From NCBI RefSeq assembly GCF_003148825.1, contig NZ_QGGZ01000010.1:310001-374000 (forward strand): a DNA stretch of 64,000 bases, read 5' to 3'. Below are positions 32,290-40,065 of this stretch, piece by piece. Position numbers and translations under genes: made by a program. The notes beneath the pieces are model-generated. The model did not search any database. It had not been told where the DNA came from and saw only the letters and a list, made by a program, of their open reading frames with translations. This stretch comes from Streptomyces sp. CG 926 (lineage in GTDB: Bacteria; Actinomycetota; Actinomycetes; Streptomycetales; Streptomycetaceae). How positions within the stretch are numbered: position 1 is the stretch's first letter; every line of letters begins with the position of its first letter.

Positions 32290-32321
32290 GTCAACAACCG
32301 GATACCGAACGGCATGTTGAC
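32290..32321. promoter_or_regulatory. Inverted repeat GTCAACA-N18-TGTTGAC upstream of acyl-CoA synthetase
   Basis: 7-bp perfect arms (32290-32296, 32315-32321), 32-63 bp before the minus-strand start at 32258. It may be an operator or overlap a TTGAC-type promoter element. Confidence 0.4.
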
Positions 32322-32414
32322 AGCTCGCCGGACGGGCTGAATGAGTGTGGGGGCACGGACGTACCGCCTGTCAGAGGGTAACCACGCCCATTCACAGGCT
32401 ACTTGGGAGGACTG

Positions 32415-34862
32415 TTGCATCTCAGCACTCGTCCGATACTCCGCCGCGTCGCCCTCGTCGGCGCCGCTCTGCTCGCCGCGACGGCCGCCGTGCCCCAGGC
32501 CTCGGCGGCCGCAGCGCCCGACGACCTGACAGCCGCCGGAGGCGGCCTGTCCGCCGTCATCCGGTACACCGAGAACGGCATCCCGCACATCCTCGCCCGC
32601 GACTACGCGCACCTCGGCTTCGGTACCGGCTGGGCCCAGGCCGCCGACCAGGTCTGTGTCCTCGCCGACGGGTTCGTGACCGTCTCAGGTGAGCGTTCCC
32701 GCTGGTTCGGCCCCGACGCCGCGCCCGACCTCTCGCTCTCCTCGGCCACGAAGAACCTCTCCAGCGACCTCTACTTCAAGGGCGTGAGGGAGTCCGGCAC
32801 GGTGGAGCGGCTGCTGGCGACCCCCGCCCCGGCCGGACCCACCGAGGACCTCAAGGAACTGATGCGCGGCTGGGCCGCCGGGTACAACGCCTGGCTGGCC
32901 CAGAACAAGATCACCGATCCGGGCTGCAAGGGTGCCGCCTGGGTCCGCCCGGTCACCACGGCCGACGTGGCCGCCCGCGGCTTCGCGGTCTCGGTCCTCG
33001 GCGGCCAGGGCCGCGCCGTCGACGGCCTCACCGCCGCGCAGCCCCCGGGCGCCGCGGGCTCGCCGACCGGCCCCACGGCGTCCCCCCAGGAGACCGGTCC
33101 GGCTGCCGCGGCCGAAGCCGCGCGGGAGTTCTTCGACACCGGCCGGTACGACATGGGCTCCAACGCGGTGGCCTTCGCCGGCTCCACCACGGCGAGCGGC
33201 CGCGGTCTCCTCCTCGGGAACCCGCACTACCCGTGGCAGGGCGGCCGCCGCTTCTGGCAGTTCCAGCAGACCATCCCGGGCGAGCTGAACGTCTCGGGTG
33301 CCTCCCTGCTCGGCACCGCCGTGGTCAACATCGGCTTCAACGAGAAGGTGGCCTGGAGCCACACCGTGGCGACCGGCACCCCGGTCAACCTCCATCAGCT
33401 CGCCCTGGACCCGGCCGACCCGACCGCCTACCTGGTCGACGGCAAGCCGGAACGGATGACCCGGCGCAGCGTCACCGTCCCGGTGGCGGGCGGCGGCGCC
33501 CCCATCACCCGCACCCAGTGGTGGACCCGCTACGGGCCCGTGGTCTCGGATCTCGGCGCGAGCCTGCCCCTGCCGTGGACCGCGCGGACGGCGTACGCGC
33601 TGAACGACCCGAACGCGGCGAACCTACGCGGCTCCGACACCAGCCTCGCGATGGGCAAGGCCCGTTCGGTGGCCGGGATCCAGGAGGCGCTGAAGCGCAC
33701 CCAGGGCCTGCCCTGGGTCAACACCGTGGCCGCCGACTCCGCGGGCGCCACCCTCTTCACGCAGACCCAGGTGCTCCCCCGGATCACCGACGAGCTGGCG
33801 GCCCGCTGTTCCACCCCGCTGGGCCGGGCCACGTACCCGGCCTCGGGGCTGGCGGTGCTGGACGGCTCGCGCGGTGACTGCGCGATCGGCTCGGATCCGG
33901 ACGCGGTGCAGCCCGGCGTCTTCGGCCCGGGGAAGGCGCCGACGCTGCGGGACGCCCCGTACGCGGAGAACTCCAACGACAGTGCCTGGCTGGCCAACGC
34001 CGACCGGCCGCTGACCGGCTACGAGCGGATCTGGGGCAGTGTCGCCACCCCGCGCTCGGCCCGCACGCGCGGGGCGGTCGAGGACGTGTCCGCGATGGCC
34101 GCGAAGGGCCGACTGACCGTGGCCGACCTGCAGAAGCAGCAGTTCGCGAACCGGGTGCCGGCCGGTGATCTGGCGGCGGCCGACGCCGCGAAGGCGTGCT
34201 CCGCCCTGCCGGGCGGCACGGCGACGGCGAGCGACGGCGGTGCGGTGGACGTCTCGGCGGCCTGCGCGGTGCTGGCGAGCTGGGACCGTACGGCCGACAG
34301 CAGCAGCCGCGGCGCGCTGCTCTTCGACCGGTTCTGGCGCGGGCTGACCGCCTCCACGCCAGCCAAGGACCTGTGGCTGGTGCCGTTCTCGGCGGCCGAT
34401 CCCGTACGCACCCCCCGTACGCTCGACCGGGCGGCGCCCGGCATCGGGCGGGCGCTCGCGGACGCGGTGGCGGAGCTGAAGGCGGCCGGGATCGCGCTGG
34501 ACGCACCGCTGGGCGAGCACCAGTTCGTGGTCCGTGGCGGGCGCAAGCTGCCGGTGGGCGGCGGCACGGAGGCGCTCGGCGTCTGGAACAAGATCGAGGC
34601 CCCGTGGAACGCGGCGGCCGGCGGATACCCGGAGGTCGTGCACGGCTCCAGCCACATCCAGGCGGTCGGCTGGGACGGGAGCCGCTGCCCGGTGGCGCGC
34701 ACCCTGCTGACGTACAGCCAGTCCTCGAACCCGCTCTCGCCGTACTACGCCGACCAGACCCGGATGTACTCCGAGGAACGCTGGGTCACTTCGCGTTTCT
34801 GTGAGCGGGACATCCTCACGTCGCCGAAGCTGAAGGTGGTCCTGGTCCGCGAACGACGGTGA
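32415..34862 (+). CDS. Secreted penicillin acylase-family amidase (AHL/lipopeptide acylase-like)
   Basis: An 815-aa exported N-terminal-nucleophile hydrolase resembling Streptomyces AHL acylase AhlM and aculeacin acylase, which cleave acyl side chains from homoserine lactones, penicillins or lipopeptides. Signal peptide (RPILRRVALVGAALLAATAAVPQASA), alpha subunit, spacer (QPPGAAGSPTGPTASPQETGP), then the autoprocessing site RYDMG-SNAVAFAGS with catalytic Ser about residue 249. Further family blocks: GNPHYPWQGGRRFWQFQQTIPG and YAENSNDSAWLAN. The start is TTG 32415, fixed by GGGAGG five bases upstream; a TTG at 32403 would place that site inside the gene. Confidence 0.92.
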   Translation: MHLSTRPILRRVALVGAALLAATAAVPQASAAAAPDDLTAAGGGLSAVIRYTENGIPHILARDYAHLGFGTGWAQAADQVCVLADGFVTVSGERSRWFGPDAAPDLSLSSATKNLSSDLYFKGVRESGTVERLLATPAPAGPTEDLKELMRGWAAGYNAWLAQNKITDPGCKGAAWVRPVTTADVAARGFAVSVLGGQGRAVDGLTAAQPPGAAGSPTGPTASPQETGPAAAAEAAREFFDTGRYDMGSNAVAFAGSTTASGRGLLLGNPHYPWQGGRRFWQFQQTIPGELNVSGASLLGTAVVNIGFNEKVAWSHTVATGTPVNLHQLALDPADPTAYLVDGKPERMTRRSVTVPVAGGGAPITRTQWWTRYGPVVSDLGASLPLPWTARTAYALNDPNAANLRGSDTSLAMGKARSVAGIQEALKRTQGLPWVNTVAADSAGATLFTQTQVLPRITDELAARCSTPLGRATYPASGLAVLDGSRGDCAIGSDPDAVQPGVFGPGKAPTLRDAPYAENSNDSAWLANADRPLTGYERIWGSVATPRSARTRGAVEDVSAMAAKGRLTVADLQKQQFANRVPAGDLAAADAAKACSALPGGTATASDGGAVDVSAACAVLASWDRTADSSSRGALLFDRFWRGLTASTPAKDLWLVPFSAADPVRTPRTLDRAAPGIGRALADAVAELKAAGIALDAPLGEHQFVVRGGRKLPVGGGTEALGVWNKIEAPWNAAAGGYPEVVHGSSHIQAVGWDGSRCPVARTLLTYSQSSNPLSPYYADQTRMYSEERWVTSRFCERDILTSPKLKVVLVRERR

Positions 34863-34877
34863 CCGGGAGCCCGGTCA
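34860..34877. terminator. Palindrome containing both convergent stop codons
   Basis: TGACCGGG-AG-CCCGGTCA: the outer TGA on each strand is the stop codon of the gene on that strand. The short stem is a possible bidirectional terminator. Confidence 0.55.
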
Positions 34878-35609
34878 TCCGGCCCGCGTCCCGCCGAGGG
34901 CGGTGGCGAGCGCCCGGGCCTGCTCCGGGGTGATGCCCAGGGCGAGCGGTACCCGGCGAGGGCTGTACGCGGACGAACACACCGCGATCGGGTCGGCCTC
35001 GGTGGCCGTCCACCGGGGTCCGTCGGTCGGATCCGGCTCCCCCACCAAGGTCGCGGCCAGATCGCCGGCGGCGTCCGCGCGTATTCCGCAGTGCGCGAGG
35101 GCACGGGCCACGACGTCGCGCGCCTCGGCGGGCAGTGCGGCGTCCCCGAGCATCGGGAGCAGGAGCAGCAGACGCTCGGACGGATCGGTCAGGCCTTCAC
35201 CGTCGTCCTGCGTGCGGGTGGCGAGCGTCTGCAGCTCCGGCCAGGACAGGCCGGGGCGTGCGTCGTCGGCGCCGCACTGGCCGAGATGGCCCAGGCGCCC
35301 CCATCGGGGGTGTCGGACGAAGAACTCGACGTCGTTGCGGTCCTCCTCGTTGGCGTGGACGACATAGGCCGTGTGCCCGCCGTCGAAGCGGATCCGCAGC
35401 ACGGGCCAAGGCTGCTCGGGGTCACCGAGGCGGTCCACCATGGCGTCGTAGGCGGACGCGTCCACACCGTACGGCTCGGTCGGCTCGCTCGGATCGCCCA
35501 TGGTCAGGAGGAGATGCGCGAGCCAGAAGGCCGGGGCGCGGGCGAGGTCCTCGCTCGCGACCAGCTCGCGGTCCGTCAGGTACTCCGGGATGTGTACGCC
35601 CATGGTCAT
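34875..35609 (-). CDS. Hypothetical protein
   Basis: A 244-aa soluble protein (MTMGVHIPEYLTDRELVASEDLARAPAFWLAHLLL ...). It contains a beta-rich middle part (VLRIRFDGGHTAYVVHANEEDRNDVEFFVRHPRWGRLG) of the kind seen in conserved streptomycete proteins of unknown role. No motif, signal peptide or membrane span is recognised. The start is uncertain: ATG 35609 and ATG 35603 both lack a Shine-Dalgarno sequence. Its stop is shared with the palindrome of the acylase gene. Confidence 0.7.
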   Translation of the reverse strand: MTMGVHIPEYLTDRELVASEDLARAPAFWLAHLLLTMGDPSEPTEPYGVDASAYDAMVDRLGDPEQPWPVLRIRFDGGHTAYVVHANEEDRNDVEFFVRHPRWGRLGHLGQCGADDARPGLSWPELQTLATRTQDDGEGLTDPSERLLLLLPMLGDAALPAEARDVVARALAHCGIRADAAGDLAATLVGEPDPTDGPRWTATEADPIAVCSSAYSPRRVPLALGITPEQARALATALGGTRAG

Positions 35610-35628
35610 GGGAGGAGGGTAGGCAGGA

Positions 35629-35684
35629 CCCCGGACGCGGCCTCGCGCGGGGTCGCGCGGCCTCGCGAGAGGCCGCGTCCGGGG
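35629..35684. terminator. Long hairpin with competing arms downstream of chaA-like gene
   Basis: A perfect 16-bp inverted repeat (arms 35629-35644 and 35669-35684) with a 24-nt loop. The loop holds a second copy of CGCGGCCTC that can pair with GAGGCCGCG of the right arm through a GCGA tetraloop, so two hairpins exclude each other. It starts 7 bp from the chaA-like stop. Confidence 0.75.
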
Positions 35685-35690
35685 CGGTGG

Positions 35691-36794
35691 CTACGGACTG
35701 ACGGCCAGGAAGAGGTAGGCGGCCAGCAGCACGATGTGTACGCCGCCCTGGAGCAGCGTGGCGCGCCCCGGGACGATGGTGAGGGCGCTGACCACGACGG
35801 TGAGGGCGAGCAGCACCATGTGGATCGGGCCGAGGCCGAGCAGGAGCGGTCCGGAGAGCCAGATCGAGGCGAGGGCGATCGCCGGGATGGTCAGGCCGAT
35901 GCTGGCGATGGCGGACCCGTAGGCGAGGTTGAGGCTGGTCTGCATGCGGTCGCGGCGGGCGGCACGGACGGCGGCGAGGGTCTCGGGCGCCAGCACGAGC
36001 AGGGCGATGATCACACCGACGACCGCCTGGGGCAGACCGGCGGCCGCGACGGCCCGTTCGATGGTCGGGGACACCGCCTTGGCATCGCCCACCACGGCGA
36101 CGAGCGCGATCAGCAGCAGGCCGAGGCTGAGGAGGGCGGCGCGGGCGGTGGGCGGCTCGGCGTGGTCGTCGCCGCCGGCGGCACCCCCTCCGGTGTCCAC
36201 GGGCAGGAAGTAGCTGCGGTGACGGACCGTCTGGACGGCGACGAAGAGCCCGTACAGGGCGAGTGAGGCGACGGCGGCGAAGGTGAGCTGCGCCGTGGAG
36301 AACTCCGGGCCCGGCTTGCTGGTGGTGAACGTCGGCAGGACCAGGCTGAGGGTGGCCAGGGTCGCGACGGTGGCGAGGGCGGCCCCGGAGCCCTCGGGGT
36401 TGAACACGGCGACCCGGTTGCGCAGGGCGCCGACGAGCAGGGAGATGCCGACGATGCCGTTGCAGGTGATCATGACGGCGGCGAAGACGGTGTCCCGGGC
36501 CAGCGAGGCGGTCTTGTCTCCGCCGTCGGCCATCAGGGTGACGATGAGCGCCACCTCGATGACGGTGACCGCCACGGCGAGGACGAGGGAGCCGAAGGGT
36601 TCGCCGACGCGGTGGGCGACGACCTCGGCGTGATGGACGGCCGCGAGCACCGCGCCCGCGAGACAGAGCGCGACGAGCGCCACCGCGAAGCCGGGTAGGT
36701 CCCTCCCCCAGCTGAAGACGAGCGCGACCAGCGCCACCACGGGGACCACGAGGGTCCAGTCGGTCAGGGGGGATCTGCGGGTAGCCGTACTCAT
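35691..36794 (-). CDS. Calcium/sodium:proton antiporter, ChaA family
   Basis: A 367-aa inner-membrane antiporter with about eleven membrane segments and the two inverted Na/Ca-exchanger repeats: HHAEVVAHRVGEPFGSLVLAVAVTVIEVALI in the N-half and VLAPETLAAVRAARRDRMQTSLNLAYGSAIASIGLTIP in the C-half, each with the conserved acidic ion-binding residue (GEP..., PET...). It exports Ca2+ or Na+ in exchange for H+. ATG 36794 begins the conserved part; no clear Shine-Dalgarno. Flanked by a strong hairpin downstream; apparently a single gene. Confidence 0.9.
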   Translation of the reverse strand: MSTATRRSPLTDWTLVVPVVALVALVFSWGRDLPGFAVALVALCLAGAVLAAVHHAEVVAHRVGEPFGSLVLAVAVTVIEVALIVTLMADGGDKTASLARDTVFAAVMITCNGIVGISLLVGALRNRVAVFNPEGSGAALATVATLATLSLVLPTFTTSKPGPEFSTAQLTFAAVASLALYGLFVAVQTVRHRSYFLPVDTGGGAAGGDDHAEPPTARAALLSLGLLLIALVAVVGDAKAVSPTIERAVAAAGLPQAVVGVIIALLVLAPETLAAVRAARRDRMQTSLNLAYGSAIASIGLTIPAIALASIWLSGPLLLGLGPIHMVLLALTVVVSALTIVPGRATLLQGGVHIVLLAAYLFLAVSP

Positions 36795-37062
36795 ATCGGC
36801 AAAGTTGCCAGAATTGTCCCCTCGGTGCGGCGCAAGGCGCGCCTCGGGGGCAATGAGGTGGCGTTTCTCACGGCATTCCGCGGCGTGGTGGGTACCGGCT
36901 CCCGGAACGGGGCGGCGATGGGTCGCCGCGTGCCGGCAGGACCTCGGCCCGGTGGTGGGCCGGGCCGCCGGGGCGGGGGCGCGGCCCGGCGCCCCACGTC
37001 CCAGCACCCCGCGTCCCGGCACCCCTCGCCCCAGCACTGCTCGGACACCACCGCGCCGCGCG
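36795..37062. other. Intergenic region with short C-rich repeats
   Basis: 268 bp between two minus-strand genes. Near 36995-37035 three imperfect 14-15-bp copies of CGTCCCAGCACCCCG follow each other. No gene is supported; the open frame across it (GRGVPGRGVLGRGAPGR) is only the repeat. It presumably contains the chaA-like promoter and the ligase 3' end. Confidence 0.5.
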
Positions 37063-38646
37063 TCACATGGCGCGCTCGTGGCCCTCCCAGTACGGGTCGC
37101 GCAACCGCCGCTTGTAGAGCTTGCCGTTCGGGTCGCGGGGCATCGTCTCGATGAAGTCGACCGTCTTGGGGCGCTTGTAGCCCGCGAGCTGCCGCTCGCA
37201 GTGGTGCAGGATCTCCGCGGCCAGGGCGTCGCCCGCGACGAAGCCCTCGGCCGGTTCGACGACCGCCTTGACCTGCTCGCCCCAGTCGGCGTGCGGAATG
37301 CCGAAGGCGGCGGCGTCCGCGACGGCCGGGTGGGTGAGCAGGGCCGACTCGATCTCGGCGGGGTAGATGTTGACCCCGCCCGAGATGATCATGTCGATCT
37401 TGCGGTCGCGGAGGAAGAGGTAGCCCTCCTCGTCCATCAGCCCCAGGTCACCGACGGTGAAGAAGTCACCGATCCGGTTCTTCCTCGTCTTGCCCTCGTC
37501 CTTGTGGTAGCTGAAGCCACCGGTGTTCATCTTGAGGTAGACGGTGCCCAGTTCTCCGGCGGGCAGCCGGTTGCCGTCGTCGTCGAAGATGGCGAGTTCG
37601 CTGATCGGCCAGGCCTTGCCGACCGTTCCCGGCTTCTTCAGCCAATCCTCGGCGGTCGCGAAGGCGCCGCCGCCCTCGCTGGCCGCGTAGTACTCCTCCA
37701 CGCACCGGCCCCACCAGTCGATCATCGCCCGTTTGACGTGGTCGGGGCAGGGCGCGGCGCCGTGGATGGCGTGCCGCATCGAGGAGACGTCGTAGGCGTC
37801 CTTCGTCTCCTGCGGGAGGGCGAGGAGACGGTGGAACTGTGTCGGCACCATGTGGGTGTGCGTGCAGGCGTGGCCGTCGATCAGGCGGAGCATCTCCTGC
37901 GGGGTCCACTTGTCCATCAGGACCAGCGGATGTCCGATGTGCAGGGCGGCGCCCGCGAATTGGAGAACGGCGGTGTGGTAGAGCGGCGAGCAGACCAGGT
38001 GGACGTTGCCGTCGAAGGGCCGGATGCCGAAGATGCCGAGGAAGCCGCCCAGGTACGTCTCCTCCGGGAGCTTGCCGGGCAGCGGACGGCGGATGCCGCG
38101 CGGGCGGCCGGTGGTGCCGGAGGTGTAGTTCATGACCCAGCCCAGCGTGCGGTCCTCGGGGGCGGTCGCGGGCTGTCCGTCGAGGAGCTGGGCGTACGGG
38201 AGGAAGCCGGCGACCGCTCCGACGGCGTACCGGTGGCTCGCCGGCAGATCGGCCTCGTCCGCGGCGGCGGTGGCGGCCTCGGCGAAGCGCTCGTGCGCGA
38301 TGAGGACCTTGGCTCCGGAGTCGGAGACGATCCAGGCGATCTCGGGGCCGACGAGGTGGTGGTTGACGGGGACGAGGTAGAAGCCCGCCTGCGAGGCGGC
38401 CAGATAGGCGGTGAGGAACTCGACGCCGTTGGGGAGGACGACGGCGAAGACGTCGCCCTTCTCCAGTCCGGCGGCGCGCAGCCCGTGGACGAGGCGGTTG
38501 ACGTCGGCGTGCAGCCGGCCGGCGCTCCATTCCTCGCCCTCGGGGGTCACGAGTACGGTCCGCCCGGGGTCGGCGGCGGCCTGGGCCCAGAAGCCGTTGG
38601 GCGGCTGCTGGTCGGTGGCGGGGGTCGTGGACGTCGTCGCGGTCAT
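37063..38646 (-). CDS. Acyl-CoA synthetase, coupled to the nitronate monooxygenase-like gene
   Basis: A 527-aa AMP-forming ligase. ATP motif NYTSGTTGRPRGIRRP; YYAASEGGGAFATAEDWLKKPGTVGKAW; FFTVGDLGLMDEEGYLFLRDRKIDMIISGGVNIYPAEIE; catalytic Lys in DPNGKLYKRRL. The sequence around SEGGG resembles ligases for bulky or cyclic acids (bile acid/steroid type) more than long-chain FadD, but this is impression. Start ATG 38646 lies 5 bp after the stop of the flavoprotein gene, so both are one transcript, under the putative operator at 39811. Confidence 0.88.
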   Translation of the reverse strand: MTATTSTTPATDQQPPNGFWAQAAADPGRTVLVTPEGEEWSAGRLHADVNRLVHGLRAAGLEKGDVFAVVLPNGVEFLTAYLAASQAGFYLVPVNHHLVGPEIAWIVSDSGAKVLIAHERFAEAATAAADEADLPASHRYAVGAVAGFLPYAQLLDGQPATAPEDRTLGWVMNYTSGTTGRPRGIRRPLPGKLPEETYLGGFLGIFGIRPFDGNVHLVCSPLYHTAVLQFAGAALHIGHPLVLMDKWTPQEMLRLIDGHACTHTHMVPTQFHRLLALPQETKDAYDVSSMRHAIHGAAPCPDHVKRAMIDWWGRCVEEYYAASEGGGAFATAEDWLKKPGTVGKAWPISELAIFDDDGNRLPAGELGTVYLKMNTGGFSYHKDEGKTRKNRIGDFFTVGDLGLMDEEGYLFLRDRKIDMIISGGVNIYPAEIESALLTHPAVADAAAFGIPHADWGEQVKAVVEPAEGFVAGDALAAEILHHCERQLAGYKRPKTVDFIETMPRDPNGKLYKRRLRDPYWEGHERAM

Positions 38647-38651
38647 GTCGG

Positions 38652-39767
38652 TCACGCCTCTCGGACTCGGCCGGCGATGCGGTTGATGCGGTCGATCGCC
38701 CTCTCGAACCCGCTGGTGAGGTCGTCGAAGACGGCCTGGACGCTGCGTTCCTCGGTCATCCGGCCGACGATCTGGCCGACGGGAGTGCCGAGCAGGGGCT
38801 GGATCTCGTACTTCTGTATCCGGGAGACGGCCTCGGCGACGAGCAGGCCCTGGAGCGGCATGGGGAGCGCGCCGGGACCCGCCGGGTCGTCCCAGGCATC
38901 GGTCCACTCGGTACGCAGCTGGCGGGCGGGCTTGCCGGTGAGGGCGCGGGAGCGGACGGTGTCGCCGGACCCGGCGGCCAGCAGTTTCGCCGTGAGGGCG
39001 CGCGAGTGGAGGTCCGCCTCGGTGGTGGTGAGCCAGAGCGAGCCGAGCCAGGCACCCTGGGCGCCGAGGGCGAGGCCGGCGGCGATCTGCTCGCCGCTGC
39101 CGATGCCGCCGGCGGCGAGGACCGGGAGGGGGGCGACGGCCTCGACGATCTCGGGGACCAGGACCATGGTGGCGATGTCGCCGGTGTGGCCGCCGGCCTC
39201 GTAGCCCTGGGCGACGACGATGTCGATGCCGGCCTCGGCGTGGCGGCGGGCGTGCTTGGCGCTGCCCGCGAGGGCGGCGACGAGGACACCGTGGTCGTGG
39301 GCGCGCGCGATGACATCGGCGGGCGGCGAACCGAGCGCGTTCGCCAGGAGTTTGATGGGGTAGTCGAAGGCGACGTCGAGCTGGCTCCTGGCGACCTGCT
39401 CCATCCAGCCGGTGATCCGCCAGCCGGAGGCCTCGCCCTCGGCGAGCTCGGGCACGTGGTGCTTGGCGAGGGTGTCGCGGACGAAGGCTCGGTGAGCGGC
39501 CGGGATCATCGCCTCGATGTCGGCCTCGGCGATGCCGTCGACGGCCTTCTTGGCGGGCATGACGACGTCGAGGCCGTAGGGCTTGCCGTCGGTGTGCTCC
39601 TGCATCCAGTCGAGGTCGCGTTTCAGGTCGTCGGGGGCCGTGTAGCGGACCGCGCCGAGCACACCGAAACCGCCCGCGCGGGTGATGGCAGCGGCGACCG
39701 CCGGGAAGGGCGTGAAGCCGAAGATGGCGTGCTCGACTCCCAGTTTCTTGCTCAACTCCGTCTTCAT
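38652..39767 (-). CDS. FMN-dependent nitronate monooxygenase-family protein (IpdC-like)
   Basis: A 371-aa TIM-barrel FMN enzyme of the nitronate monooxygenase/2-nitropropane dioxygenase family. FMN-phosphate motifs are seen in VVAQGYEAGGHTGDIAT and PVLAAGGIGSGEQIAAGLALGAQGAWLGSLWL. In M. tuberculosis the similar protein Rv3553 (IpdC) acts on the last steroid rings rather than on nitronates. Here it precedes an acyl-CoA ligase in one unit. ATG 39767 begins the conserved MKTELSKKLGVEHAIFGF. Expression is likely set by the CTGA-N7-TCAG site 45 bp upstream. Which reaction it does is open. Confidence 0.87.
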   Translation of the reverse strand: MKTELSKKLGVEHAIFGFTPFPAVAAAITRAGGFGVLGAVRYTAPDDLKRDLDWMQEHTDGKPYGLDVVMPAKKAVDGIAEADIEAMIPAAHRAFVRDTLAKHHVPELAEGEASGWRITGWMEQVARSQLDVAFDYPIKLLANALGSPPADVIARAHDHGVLVAALAGSAKHARRHAEAGIDIVVAQGYEAGGHTGDIATMVLVPEIVEAVAPLPVLAAGGIGSGEQIAAGLALGAQGAWLGSLWLTTTEADLHSRALTAKLLAAGSGDTVRSRALTGKPARQLRTEWTDAWDDPAGPGALPMPLQGLLVAEAVSRIQKYEIQPLLGTPVGQIVGRMTEERSVQAVFDDLTSGFERAIDRINRIAGRVREA

Positions 39768-39810
39768 GGGCGGCAGGATGCCGCAGCCCGCCGGCCGAGG
39801 GAAGAGATTT

Positions 39811-39827
39811 TCTGATGCAGTGTCAGA
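39811..39827. promoter_or_regulatory. Putative operator TCTGA-N7-TCAGA upstream of the flavoprotein/ligase unit
   Basis: 5-bp arms with a 7-bp spacer, 44 bp upstream of the ATG at 39767 on the minus strand. It shares CTGA-N7-TCAG with sites at 11961 and 24957. The plus-strand serine hydrolase starts 239 bp further on. Confidence 0.55.
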
Positions 39828-40065
39828 TTCTTTACGGGTCGGTCGGTGCGGAGGGTGCCCGACGGGCGGGCAGATACCCACTACCGTGCGGATCGCCTGC
39901 GGCGCGCTCGGCGGGTACGGGCTGCGGCGGGCCTCCGGCAGCGGGGCGCGGGTGCCGGGATGCGGGCGCGCCGGGGACGCGGGCGCCGGGATGTGGACCG
40001 CGGGCGGAATGCGCACGGCGGGTGCGGGTGTTGTGGGCGCGGGTTGCGGACGAGGAGGACCGGAC

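Noticed and set aside
38652..39767. Plain nitronate monooxygenase in nitroalkane detoxification
   Set aside because: Its pairing with an acyl-CoA ligase and a regulon-like operator shared with steroid-type genes fits an IpdC-like role better, though this is not proven.
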